A stretch of 64,000 nucleotides of DNA from Poriferisodalis sp965237655. GTDB taxonomy: Bacteria; Actinomycetota; Acidimicrobiia; Acidimicrobiales; Poriferisodalaceae. The position numbers were made by a program, and so were the translations under genes. The stretch spans positions 1,426,001-1,490,000 of the forward strand of contig NZ_CBDEGB010000002.1 in the NCBI RefSeq assembly GCF_965237655.1, in the 5' to 3' direction. The notes under the pieces were generated by a model that saw nothing but the letters and a program-made list of their open reading frames with translations, did not search any database and was not told the origin of the DNA. Shown in pieces: positions 1 through 8,442 of the stretch (position 1 is the stretch's first letter; each line of letters begins with the position of its first letter).

Positions 1-485
1 AGGACCCCTACCACGGCCCCGGCCAAGCCCACGGATTGTGCTTCTCGGTTCCCCGGGGGATACGGCAACCGCCGTCGTTGCAGAACGTCTTCGTCGAGTT
101 GCGCGACGACCTCGGCATCGAGCCGCCGTCGCACGGCAATTTGGAGGGGTGGGCGCACCAGGGTGTGCTGCTGCTCAACGCGTTTCTCACGGTGCGTGCC
201 CGCCAGGCGGCTTCGCATCGGTCGGCTGGTTGGGAGACGTTCACCGACGAGGTGATCCGGGCTGTCAGCTCGAAGCCTGAGCGTGTCGTGTTCATCCTGT
301 GGGGTGCGTTTGCCCGCCGGAAGAAATCGCTCGTGGACCTGACCCGGCACGTGGTCATCGAATCCGCCCACCCGTCGCCGCTCAGCGCTCACAACGGGTT
401 CTTCGGCAGCCGCCCGTTCAGTCGCGCCAACGCGGCCCTGGCCGACGCGGGCCGAGAAACCGTCGACTGGCACATTGGAGGCTGA
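1..485 (+). CDS. ung: Uracil-DNA glycosylase, C-terminal part (5' end outside window)
   Basis: Family-1 uracil-DNA glycosylase, which removes uracil from DNA in the first step of base-excision repair. The reading frame is open from base 3 and starts inside the water-activating motif DPYHGPGQAHGL. The DNA-intercalating motif HPSPLSA lies around nt 365-385 and the protein ends VDWHIGG. About 160 residues are visible; the family is usually about 225, so the first third lies upstream of the window. Both catalytic motifs match the family closely, so the identification is firm. The start cannot be seen. Confidence 0.95.
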   Translation, partial: DPYHGPGQAHGLCFSVPRGIRQPPSLQNVFVELRDDLGIEPPSHGNLEGWAHQGVLLLNAFLTVRARQAASHRSAGWETFTDEVIRAVSSKPERVVFILWGAFARRKKSLVDLTRHVVIESAHPSPLSAHNGFFGSRPFSRANAALADAGRETVDWHIGG

Positions 486-521
486 ATCGCGTGTGTGGCC
501 GAGCCTCTTGCCCGGCCGGAA

Positions 522-1160
522 TCAGCGGAGCGTGACGCGGCCGTTCGGCGTGTCGAGCGTCGCTTCGAGGTTGACGCTGTCGCCTGCGTTCACGTCGATG
601 TCGATGCCGATCGCGGCGTGCAGGGCTCGGATGTGATCGGTGTCGGGGTGCGTTCCGGCCAGCGAGACCAGGGTGCAACCGGTCGGCGTCACGGTGGCGG
701 GATGGGTGGTGTCGCCCCATTCGATGACGAACGGGGCCAGGCCGGCCCCCTCGGCAAGACCGGCGGGGGACAGGGTGAGCGACCAGTGGAGCTCCTCGCC
801 GTCGGGCTTGACGCGGCTCATCGAGATGATCTCGCCGGGGTCCTCGCCGCAGACGCGCATTGCCGCCACCACGTCGTCGATGGTCTCACCGTCCGACGCA
901 TGCACGGCGAACGTCACGAGCTTCGGCCTGCTCAGGCTGTCGATCCCGAACGGCCGCGGATTGGCCGGGGCGGGCTGTTCTGGGTCGGGAGCGATGATCT
1001 CCAGATAGACGTCGTCGCCGAGCGACATGAGCGTGTTGCGGGTGCCGACGCCCGGGTGGGGCCCGCCGGGCGCCGCACGCATGCCGACGAGTGCTTCCAC
1101 GGCCGCGGTGCCCGCCTCAAGGTCGGGTGCTGCGACGACGATGTGATCGATTGCTGCCAT
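522..1160 (-). CDS. VOC / glyoxalase-like domain protein
   Basis: A 212-residue cytoplasmic protein that begins MAAIDHIVVAAPDLEAG, the usual opening of a vicinal-oxygen-chelate (glyoxalase_3-like) domain with its first beta strand and metal-ligand His. The body contains the expected LVTFAVHA and VSLAGTHPDTDHIRAL segments. Members of this group are often annotated only as VOC family proteins and the substrate cannot be told from sequence. The gene converges on ung with a 36-base gap. A 188-base palindrome-rich spacer separates it from the CoA-transferase remnant upstream on the same strand. Function beyond the fold is not claimed. Confidence 0.8.
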   Translation of the reverse strand: MAAIDHIVVAAPDLEAGTAAVEALVGMRAAPGGPHPGVGTRNTLMSLGDDVYLEIIAPDPEQPAPANPRPFGIDSLSRPKLVTFAVHASDGETIDDVVAAMRVCGEDPGEIISMSRVKPDGEELHWSLTLSPAGLAEGAGLAPFVIEWGDTTHPATVTPTGCTLVSLAGTHPDTDHIRALHAAIGIDIDVNAGDSVNLEATLDTPNGRVTLR

Positions 1161-1225
1161 GCGCGCACGTTAGAGGCTGTGCGGAGAGACGGCAAAACCG
1201 CCAGATCAGGCCGACCGGCGCGGAC

Positions 1226-1326
1226 TCTGCGCAGAAATGCCGCCTCAGGCGGCAAATTTGCGCACAGATTGCCGCCTGCATCAATTCTGTGCAGAAACGC
1301 GCGCTCAGTCAGCATTTCTGCACAGA
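1226..1326. repeat. Palindrome cluster with repeated TGTGCAGAAATGC motif
   Basis: Two large inverted repeats lie side by side. The second is exact: 12-bp arms at 1286-1297 and 1315-1326 around a 17-base loop. The first (1226-1268) has a perfect 8-bp inner stem TGCCGCCT-C-AGGCGGCA at 1238-1254 and imperfect outer arms. A 13-mer close to TGTGCAGAAATGC occurs at 1228-1240 (+), 1288-1300 (+) and 1312-1324 (-). A related sequence lies at 1259-1272. The cluster sits between two minus-strand genes and could be a terminator, an operator array or a small palindromic repeat element. Confidence 0.7.
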
Positions 1327-1348
1327 GAAGGCTCGCACTGTCGCTGGG

Positions 1349-3459
1349 CTAGTCGAATGCCTCGGCGGCGGCCAGCTCGGCAACGCGATCGGCGTCGTAA
1401 CCGAGATGCTCGGTCAGGACTTCGTAGAGGTGCTCTCCGAGAGCGGGAGCGGCGACATCTGGCCACACTCGGCTGCGCGACATGGTGAACCGGGGCGCCT
1501 CGATGATCGTCGAGCCATGCGTCGAGTGGGGAACCTCAACCCAGTGACGGCGGTAGGTGAGCTGCGGATCGACTGCCAGCTCGGGACTGTTCTGCACCCG
1601 GTGCGCAGCCACGCCGGCGTCCTGGCACCGCCGTTCCACGACGGTGCCAGGACGCAAGTACTCCAGCATGGCGGGCGCGATGAAGTGAATCGACGCTTCC
1701 GCCTGGGAGAAGTCGATGTAGCGGCCCTCACCGGTCCGTCGTTGATGATCGACGGCCGCGAGCAGGCTGGCCAGTGCCGGATGCGGCGAGGTGTAGTCGG
1801 TGATGGCGCCATAGGGCCCGACCGGGGCGCGATCACCCCAACCCGTGATGTTGTAGAACCCGGCCATCGCACCCGACAGGTTGCCGTACCCCGCAAAGTT
1901 GGCAAGCGGTCCGCTCTGGCCGAACAGGCAGGTCGACAGCATGACGACCGTTGGGTTGATCTCGCGCACGTTGTCGTAGTCGAGACCCCATGAACGCATG
2001 GCTCTGGGCGTGTAGGCCTCGCACACCACGTCGGCCCAGCGGATCAGGTCGTGGGCGACTTCGAGGACCGCAGGCGTGCCCGGATTCAGTGTGATACCGA
2101 GCTTGCCCGCATTCATGTTGTTGAACAGGGCGCTGTTCTCGGGCCCAGGGTCGTTGTTGATGAACGGCAGAAACGTACGGCACGCGTCGAGGCGGATTGA
2201 CGACTCGACCCGGATCACGGTCGCCCCCGCATCGGCGAGGATCCGGGAGAACGTGGGACCGGCCACTGCCCACATAAAGTCGAGCACCTTCAAGCCTTCG
2301 AGCGGGCGCTCACATCTGGTCGGCGCCTCCGGGGCGAGAATACTGCAGGTGTCCGCTGCGAGGCCAGGACAGCAGCCGTGTGCTCGCCGACGGCCGGCAC
2401 ACGATCGGCCGAGCCGTCGGTGGGTTCGGGCTTCATCCAATGCCCCGGATAGCGCTTCCCGTCGACGACGTCCCAGTAACTGCGAGTGGCCAATTGCTCC
2501 GATGCTGCGACGTCGGCGGTTGTGGCGACCGGTGCGAGCAGCAGGCGATGCTCGTTGGCGAGGGCGAACAGCTCCTGCTTCGTCCGGGAGGCCGTGAATG
2601 CGGCGACGCATTCCTTGGTTCGCTCGAAGTCCTCGATTGTCTCGCTTCCGTCGCTGAGCGCCATGCCGTAGCCGATCCAGTCCTTCGACGCGGTCTCGGA
2701 ATCGCAGAATCCTGCCTCGTGCACCAAGTTCATCAGCCGAGCCGTCGCCGGCCCGATGGCAGCCCCGAACACGTGGGTCACCGAGACGTGCCCGTCGCTG
2801 GCCGGGTACATGAACCGCAGCCGGAGGTCGCCGCTGCGCACAGCTCCGCCGCCTCGCAGGGTCAAGGGGGCTCCGATCAGCGAGCACAGCACCGACGACA
2901 TCGTCGAGTTCATTGCGACGGCTTGCGCCGATACGTCGATGTGCTGGCCCTCGCCGGATTGGTTGCGTTCCACCAGTGCAAGCGTCACCAGTGATGCAGC
3001 GTGCGCAGCGGCGTGACGGAATGCCTGAGGGACGCCCACGCCGAGCGGTGCCCGGTCTTCGTCGCCGCACAGGTGCATCGGGCCGCCTGATGCCCACACA
3101 GTGAGATCTGTTGCGGCCCAGTCAGCCTTGGGACCGGTCTGGCCGAACGGCGAGATCGAAGCGATGACGAGTGCGGGGTTGATCTCGGCGAGTACGTCGG
3201 GTCCCAGGCCCAGCGATGTCAGCTCGCCAGGTGGGGCCGACTCCAGCAGCACGTCGGCGCTGGCCGCGAGACCGCGGAGCGCTTCGGCACCGTCGGGGCT
3301 GGTGATGTCGAGTTCAACCGACTTCTTGCCGCGGGCATAAGGGGAGTGCGTCAACGAGGTGCCGTCGGCATCGAACGGGCCCAGCTGCCGCACTGGGGTG
3401 CCGCCCGGCGGGCGGCGAAGACGATGCGACACGCCTCTCGGGCCCGGTGAGCGGCCCAT
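1349..3459 (-). pseudogene. Tandem-domain family III (CaiB/BaiF) CoA-transferase, truncated and frameshifted
   Basis: Two CaiB/BaiF domains follow each other on the minus strand but in different frames. Domain 1 (3459 to about 2370) reads PPGGTPVRQLGPFDADG, then SPYARGKKSVELD and SISPFGQTGPKADW. Domain 2 (about 2340 to 1349) reads PLEGLKVLDFMWAVAGP and continues to AEAFD at the stop. Such pairs are normally one protein of about 800 residues. Here the frame changes between about 2340 and 2370, in the linker. The first about 40-50 residues of domain 1 (the initial Rossmann strand and LADLGADVI segment) are absent in all three frames upstream of 3459, where the peroxidase gene begins. It is most likely a pseudogene. 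A sequencing error could explain the frameshift but not the missing 5' end. Confidence 0.8.
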
Positions 3460-5738
3460 TTGAGCGCGCAGATCCTCCGCGCACGCGGCGGAGCGGGCGA
3501 CCGCAGATCGCCGTTTGCACTGCGCTGGCCGCGCTGGCCTCGGTCCTTGTGGCGGTAGGCACGGCGCCGCCCGCAGCAGCAGCTGAGGAGGACGACCAAA
3601 CCAGTCCTACGTTGTCGACGGCTTCCACCTCTGAGCTGTGGTCGGCATCGCTGAGTGTGGGCCAGAGCACCGGTGCGATCGGATTCGACGCCAGCTCCCG
3701 ACTCGGCGCCGTGTCGGATGACCAAATCACCATCGGCGGTACCAGCCACACGGTGACGGAGCTCACTGTCGCATGCAGCGGGCCCGACACCGACTGTGCG
3801 GTGCGCTTCGCCGTCACCCCTGCCATCGACGGTAGGACCGACAGGCTGGTGCTGCGGCTGCGGCAGGTGTGGCTGAACCTGGCCGACGCACGGTCCGACG
3901 GGGAAGTCCTGACGTGGATCGGCGTGCGGGTCCGGCTGCATGCTCGCGACATCGTTCCGGTTGCCCTGCGCGAGTACCCCATGTCGTTTGGTGTGCGCTC
4001 GCTCGACGGCTGGGGCAACAATGTCGAGAATCCCGAGTTCGGCTCCGCTGGCACTCAGCTGCTCCGGCTGGCAGCCGCGAACTATGCCGGGCTCTCAGAT
4101 GTGCCTGCTGACCTTCCTGGGCCGAGGGCAGTCAGCAACATCGTGGCAGCTCAGGCCAGGTCAATCACCAACACGGCCCACGCAACCGACATGGTGTGGC
4201 AGTGGGGCCAGTTCTTGGACCACGACATCAGCCTGACGCCCGAGCACAGCCCCGCAGAGTCGTTACCGATCCCGGTTCCGACCGGCGACGCTGTCTTCGA
4301 TCCCACATCCGCCGGGACTCGCACGATTGCCTTCAACCGGTCGGCTCACGGCACTGCTGCAGGCGGCACCCGGCAGCAGATCAACGTGGTTACGTCGTTC
4401 ATCGACGCCTCGAATGTCTACGGCTCGTCATTGGGTCGAGCGCAGGCGCTGCGAAACAACGACGACTCGGTGAAGCTCCGCACATCGAGCGACGGCCGAT
4501 TCTTGCCCTTCAATGAGTTCGGACTCGACAATGACAGCGGCGGCCGAGGCGCCGGAACTTCTCGCACTGATCTGTTCGCGGCAGGTGATGTTCGGGCGAA
4601 TGAGCAGGTGGGGCTTTCCGCATTGCACACACTGTTCGTCCGTGAACACAATCGCCTCGCCGACCTGATCGCGACCGCCCCTCCCAGCTTGTGCGGGCAG
4701 GAGATCTTCGAAATGGCTCGCAAGATCGTTGGCACTGAGATGCAGGTCATCACCTACAACGAATTCTTGCCGATACTGCTGGGCCCCGATTCGGTCGGCT
4801 CCTACGACGGCTACGACTCAGCAGTCGACGCGTCCATAGCGAATGAGTTCTCCGCGGCGGCCTACCGGGTGGGGCACACCATGCTTTCGCCCGATCTCCT
4901 CATGGTTGACGAGAACGGCATCGAGAGGACGCTCTCGCTGGCCGACGCGTTCTTCGCGCCGTCACAGGTGACCGACGAGGGCATCTCGGGCTTGCTGCGC
5001 GGCCTCGCAACACAGCTGGCCCAGCAGGTCGATACTCAACTGGTCGACCCGGTCCGAAACATGCTGTTCGGCCCGCCCGGCAGCCCCGGACGCGACCTGG
5101 CCGCGCTCAACATTCAGCGGAACCGCGACCACGGACTGGCGTCCTACAACGCGGCCCGCCAGGCGTATGGACTGCCAGCGGCAATGAGCTTCGGCGACAT
5201 CTCATCTGACCCCCAAGTACAGGCGAAGCTGCGCCAGGCCTACGGTGAAGTCGAGCACGTCGACCTCTGGAAGGGCGGGCTCGCCGAGGACCATGTGGAG
5301 GGGGCCATGGTCGGCGAGACGTTCCAGACGATCATCGCTGACCAGTTCCGCCGTCTGCGTGACGGTGACCGTTTCTGGTACCAGAACGACACGTGGTTCG
5401 CCGCCAACCCCGATGTGCTGGCGGAAGTGGACGCCACGACACTGGCAGACATCATTCGCCGCAACATGCCGATCGGCGATGAGATCGGAGACAACGTCTT
5501 CATCAACGCTTTGGGGGACAACGACATCGCGAGCGAGGGTGAGCGCGACATCGCGACCGACGGCTACGGAGATGCATCGTCGAGCGACGGGCACACGGCG
5601 GCGGACAAGATCGACGAGGACGACGCTCCTGACGAGCCGACCGAAACCCAGTCGGGTGCCCTGAACGCTCAGCCATCGTCCAGCACCCAGGATCGTTGGC
5701 CAGTCCCGGGCTTCGCCCACCCCAACGAACCGATGTAG
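3447..5738 (+). CDS. Secreted animal-type heme peroxidase with N-terminal beta-sandwich domain
   Basis: A 763-residue exported protein starting at GTG. Residues about 20-47 form a signal peptide (hydrophobic core, then PPAAAAEEDD). Residues about 65-170 match a small beta-sandwich domain with the pattern ELWSASLSVG, common in actinobacterial surface proteins. The rest is an animal-peroxidase domain: distal-histidine motif WQWGQFLDHDISLT near 250, VREHNRLA near 398, proximal-histidine motif YRVGHTML near 474, and NIQRNRDHGLASYN near 555. The C-terminus is acidic and low in complexity. Family members use H2O2 to oxidise halides or other small substrates. The start overlaps the truncated end of a divergent CoA-transferase remnant, so no normal promoter region is visible. 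Confidence 0.9.
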   Translation: MSGPFERADPPRTRRSGRPQIAVCTALAALASVLVAVGTAPPAAAAEEDDQTSPTLSTASTSELWSASLSVGQSTGAIGFDASSRLGAVSDDQITIGGTSHTVTELTVACSGPDTDCAVRFAVTPAIDGRTDRLVLRLRQVWLNLADARSDGEVLTWIGVRVRLHARDIVPVALREYPMSFGVRSLDGWGNNVENPEFGSAGTQLLRLAAANYAGLSDVPADLPGPRAVSNIVAAQARSITNTAHATDMVWQWGQFLDHDISLTPEHSPAESLPIPVPTGDAVFDPTSAGTRTIAFNRSAHGTAAGGTRQQINVVTSFIDASNVYGSSLGRAQALRNNDDSVKLRTSSDGRFLPFNEFGLDNDSGGRGAGTSRTDLFAAGDVRANEQVGLSALHTLFVREHNRLADLIATAPPSLCGQEIFEMARKIVGTEMQVITYNEFLPILLGPDSVGSYDGYDSAVDASIANEFSAAAYRVGHTMLSPDLLMVDENGIERTLSLADAFFAPSQVTDEGISGLLRGLATQLAQQVDTQLVDPVRNMLFGPPGSPGRDLAALNIQRNRDHGLASYNAARQAYGLPAAMSFGDISSDPQVQAKLRQAYGEVEHVDLWKGGLAEDHVEGAMVGETFQTIIADQFRRLRDGDRFWYQNDTWFAANPDVLAEVDATTLADIIRRNMPIGDEIGDNVFINALGDNDIASEGERDIATDGYGDASSSDGHTAADKIDEDDAPDEPTETQSGALNAQPSSSTQDRWPVPGFAHPNEPM

Positions 5739-5783
5739 AGGAGCAACTCCGACAACTCACCGGCGAGGCCGCAGGATCCTCAA

Positions 5784-5802
5784 GTGGAGCTAGGGGGAAC
5801 TG
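5784..5802 (+). repeat. Candidate attachment site (direct repeat of tRNA-Ala 3' end)
   Basis: The 19 bases GTGGAGCTAGGGGGAACTG match 17 of 19 bases of 11163-11181, which is the 3' end of the tRNA-Ala gene plus one flanking base. The two copies have the same orientation. That is the geometry expected when an element integrates into a tRNA 3' end and extends away from it. A two-mismatch 19-mer match is unlikely by chance in 64 kb. The identity is not perfect, so the site may have drifted. Confidence 0.55.
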
Positions 5803-5807
5803 GAGAC

Positions 5808-6206
5808 TCAACCCTGCCTCTGACCTGCGGAAACACAGTCTCCCCTCCGACATCGAACCAGTGTTCGATTACCTCCTTGATCTTGGCCGTGGAGTTGCCG
5901 GGTGTCAAGGTCTTGGAGACGGGTGGCCGCCGTAGCGTCGGTCAGACCGGTTGCGAACCTGACGATCTCGTTCAACCAGACCAGCAGCGGGATCATGACG
6001 ATCCCTCCGGCGCTGGCGCCAGTCAGGGCGACGGTGAGCGGCGTTGCGCTGCGCTCGCCGTACCAGGCCAGCACCGTCGAGCTGATCGGGTTCGAGTTCA
6101 GGCAGGCCCAACCGGTGGCGACCGTGTAGAACCCAAACGTCAAGATCGACAGCAAGCCAAGTGACCAACCGACTCGATCTGCCGGCACCCGAGAGAGGAA
6201 CCACAT
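5808..6206 (-). CDS. Small hypothetical membrane protein
   Basis: A possible 132-residue protein beginning MWFLSRVPADRVGWSLGLL. Two hydrophobic stretches (about residues 14-32 and 62-82) could be membrane spans. The C-terminal 40 residues are polar and have weaker coding character, which suggests truncation near the candidate att site just downstream. AGGGG lies about nine bases upstream of the ATG. Its start codon overlaps the start codon of the divergent methyltransferase gene by two bases, leaving no promoter between them. I do not recognise a family. It may be the remnant of a longer membrane protein. Confidence 0.4.
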   Translation of the reverse strand: MWFLSRVPADRVGWSLGLLSILTFGFYTVATGWACLNSNPISSTVLAWYGERSATPLTVALTGASAGGIVMIPLLVWLNEIVRFATGLTDATAATRLQDLDTRQLHGQDQGGNRTLVRCRRGDCVSAGQRQG

Positions 6207-6888
6207 GACGTCACCCCTGCATGACCCCGTGCTCGAGAAACTGCTCGATCGACTGCACGCCCAGAGCGACGAACAAGCTGGTGAGATGTCGGCGTTCTTA
6301 GCGGAGCAACGGCGAGAGAGCGGCCAGGACCGAAGCCAGCGTGGCTTCGACGACAACCTGCGTCAGTTCCTCGGCGACAAGCTCGTCGCGCTCGATCGCG
6401 ACAAGGCAACGTTCTGCTACCAGCTCTGTCGTGCTCTCGGTGCTCGTCGTGTCGTCGAAGCCGGGACTTCCCACGGTGTGTCCACCCTCTACCTGGCCGC
6501 CGCCGTCCGGGACAACGGTCATGACGACGGCGTGGTGATTGCAACCGAGTACGAGCCAGCCAAGGCTGGCATTGCTCGGGCCAACTTTGAAGAGGCGGGT
6601 CTCGCTCGCTGGATCGAGCTTCGGGAGGGCGATCTGCGCGAGACGTTGGTTGACTGCGGAGGACCGGTCGATTTCCTCCTCGTCGACATCTGGCATGTCG
6701 CTCTCGACGCTCTCGAACTGGTCACTCCAGCCCTGCGTCCCGACGCGGCCATCATTACCGACAACACCATCTCGGCCGCTAAGGGCTACCAGCCCTATTT
6801 CGAGTTCCTCAACGACCCCGCCAACAAGCTCCGGACGATGACCCTCCCCTTCGCGGGAGGACTCGAGTTCACCGTCCGCGTCGACTAG
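6205..6888 (+). CDS. Class I SAM-dependent O-methyltransferase
   Basis: A 227-residue cytoplasmic methyltransferase. The SAM-binding motif I reads VVEAGTSHGVSTLYLA at about residues 84-99. An acidic residue ends the next strand (VIATEYEP), and VDFLLVDIWHVAL follows where methyltransf_24 / O-methyltransferase_3 proteins place their metal- or substrate-binding aspartate. A helical N-terminus (about residues 10-70) is typical of the family. GAGAGGA lies seven bases before the ATG. The family moves a methyl group from SAM to hydroxyl groups of small aromatic or other molecules; the substrate here is unknown. Confidence 0.8.
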   Translation: MTSPLHDPVLEKLLDRLHAQSDEQAGEMSAFLAEQRRESGQDRSQRGFDDNLRQFLGDKLVALDRDKATFCYQLCRALGARRVVEAGTSHGVSTLYLAAAVRDNGHDDGVVIATEYEPAKAGIARANFEEAGLARWIELREGDLRETLVDCGGPVDFLLVDIWHVALDALELVTPALRPDAAIITDNTISAAKGYQPYFEFLNDPANKLRTMTLPFAGGLEFTVRVD

Positions 6889-6965
6889 CAGCAGTGACGG
6901 CGGACAGCATGGCGTCTTGGAGGGCATCCATCACCCAGTCAACGGCTGAGAAATAGGGTCGGGTG

Positions 6966-7736
6966 ATGAGTGACGAGCGGGTGATGCACCTGGGTGTGAG
7001 CGCCGCCGATCTCGGCGGCGCCTCGCTTGCCATCGTGCCGGGCGACCCTGCCCGGGTCGGGAGGATCGCCGAAACGATGGCCGAGCCCGCGCACTTGGCC
7101 TCGAACCGGGAGTTCACGAGCTATCGAGCGTCGATCGACGGTCAGCCGGTGGTGATCTGCTCGACCGGCGTCGGCGGGCCGTCGACCTCGGTCGCGGTCG
7201 AGGAGCTGGCCCAGCTTGGCGTGCGGACGTTCCTGCGGGTCGGCACCACCGGATCGATCCAGCCTGATCTGCTGATCGGTCACCTGGTCATCACCCAGGC
7301 CGCGGTCCGCCTCGACGGGGCGAGCCGGCACTTCGCTCCGGTGGAGTACCCGGCCGCCTCCTCGTTCGAGTGCACCCGGGCCCTGGTCGATGCCGCGGTC
7401 GCCCTCGATGCTGCCCATCGGGTCGGGATCACGGCGTCGAGCGATACGTTCTACCCCGGCCAGGAGCGCTACGACACCATGGCCGCCGAGGTCGTCGGGT
7501 GGCTGCGGGGCAGCCTGGCGGAGTGGCGTCGCATTGGCGTGCTCAACTACGAGATGGAGTCGGCCACCCTGTTCACGATGTGCGCAGCCAACGGCTGGCG
7601 GGCCGGGTGCGTCGCCGGGGTGATCGCTCAGCGGACCGAGTCCGAGGCCGTCGTCGACGCGGCCCGCGTCGCTGCCACCGAGGAGCGGGCGGTCGGGGTG
7701 GTAGTCGAAGCCGCCCGGCGCCTGCTCCCCTCCTGA
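6966..7736 (+). CDS. udp: Uridine phosphorylase
   Basis: A 256-residue nucleoside phosphorylase that cleaves uridine with phosphate to uracil and ribose-1-phosphate in pyrimidine salvage. It matches the Escherichia coli Udp pattern throughout: opening HLGVSAADLGGASLAIVPGD, phosphate-binding TGVGGPSTSVAVEELAQLG, SSDTFYPGQERYDT, and the ribose-binding NYEMESATLFTMC. The length equals the usual 250-256 residues. ATG at 6966 is preceded directly by an in-frame GTG, so the start is uncertain by one codon. It lies inside the candidate island and is not flanked by other nucleoside genes. Confidence 0.93.
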   Translation: MSDERVMHLGVSAADLGGASLAIVPGDPARVGRIAETMAEPAHLASNREFTSYRASIDGQPVVICSTGVGGPSTSVAVEELAQLGVRTFLRVGTTGSIQPDLLIGHLVITQAAVRLDGASRHFAPVEYPAASSFECTRALVDAAVALDAAHRVGITASSDTFYPGQERYDTMAAEVVGWLRGSLAEWRRIGVLNYEMESATLFTMCAANGWRAGCVAGVIAQRTESEAVVDAARVAATEERAVGVVVEAARRLLPS

Positions 7737-7784
7737 ACTGAGGCGGGGCCCTCAGCCGATGAGGTGGTCGGCCAGCTCCCCGAC

Positions 7785-7816
7785 GTCGGCGACAACGTAT
7801 TGGGAGCGGTTCGCCG
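7785..7816. repeat. Short degenerate repeat, copy 1
   Basis: The plus-strand pattern GTCGGCGACAACGTA, a short spacer, then AGCGGTTCGCCG recurs with few changes at 8365-8394. On the minus strand this copy lies in the short reading frame ending YVVADVGELADHLIG and a stop at about 7754, which resembles the C-terminus of a HAD-type hydrolase. No start or upstream domain is visible, so the two copies may be tails of a duplicated, mostly deleted gene. Confidence 0.35.
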
Positions 7817-7853
7817 GCAAACCGGCGACGGCAGTTGTCGGCGGCATACCGCC
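7811..7853. terminator. Two adjacent hairpins downstream of relB
   Basis: TCGCCGG-CAAA-CCGGCGA (7811-7828) has a perfect 7-bp stem, followed by GGCGG-CATA-CCGCC (7840-7853). They lie between the convergent ends of udp and relB, where transcription should stop. No U-run follows on either strand, so they are only terminator-like. Confidence 0.4.
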
Positions 7854-7896
7854 CTAGCGGTGGGCTGTGACGGGCCGAACGCAGGATCACTGCGGG

Positions 7897-8151
7897 CTAC
7901 AGCGTGGCTTTGAGCTCGTCGAGGCTTGAGTACTCGGTCAGTTCGTCGGGTTCCCGGGCCTGACGCAGCGCTTCGACGGTCTCGGCGTTCGGGATGCTGA
8001 CGTCAAACGGAACGCCTTGCCGCAGGACTACTTGCTTGTAGAACAGGGTGATCGCCTCGGTGGCCGACAATCCGAGTTCGCGAAGGACACGCTCGGCTTG
8101 CACCTTCAGATCTGGTTCGACACGAGCTCGGATCATCTCGGTCTTGGCCAT
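7897..8151 (-). CDS. relB: RelB/DinJ-family antitoxin, no toxin partner seen
   Basis: An 84-residue protein with the RelB/DinJ ribbon-helix-helix opening MAKTEMIRARVEPDLK and the following LGLSATEAITLFYKQVV segment. These antitoxins form dimers that bind their own promoter and neutralise a RelE/YafQ-type ribonuclease. A strong ribosome-binding site CAGGAGG lies seven bases before the ATG. No RelE-like frame is found downstream (7741-7896) or upstream, so the antitoxin appears orphaned. The downstream stretch has only hairpins and a possible HAD-like tail. Confidence 0.8.
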   Translation of the reverse strand: MAKTEMIRARVEPDLKVQAERVLRELGLSATEAITLFYKQVVLRQGVPFDVSIPNAETVEALRQAREPDELTEYSSLDELKATL

Positions 8152-8364
8152 GGTGCGACCTCCTGTGCGTGGCGCAAGTGTACCTCAAACGAGGAACACG
8201 GGAGTCCGATGTATCGAGTGGGAGCCAGTATGTCGCGGGGCGTGATGAGGCCAGTGGCCGATTATTGCGTGAGGGATAACGCTCCGACGGCCACAATGCT
8301 GGCCTTCTCGTCATCGTGTGCCTCGACATAGGCGATGCGGCTGTGGTCAGAAGCCGAGGATCTT

Positions 8365-8394
8365 GTCGGTGACGACGTAGTGAGCGGTTCGCCG
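8365..8394. repeat. Short degenerate repeat, copy 2, in a gene-poor stretch
   Basis: This is the second copy of the GTCGG(T)GAC(G)ACGTA ... AGCGGTTCGCCG pattern found at 7785-7816. On the minus strand it encodes HYVVTDKILGF followed by a stop. In the surrounding stretch 8152-8442 I see no convincing gene, only fragments that may be remains of lost coding sequence. Confidence 0.35.
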
Positions 8395-8442
8395 ACGAGC
8401 AGGCGACAGACGGCGAGGTGGGCCGTTGGGGGGACAGGTTGT

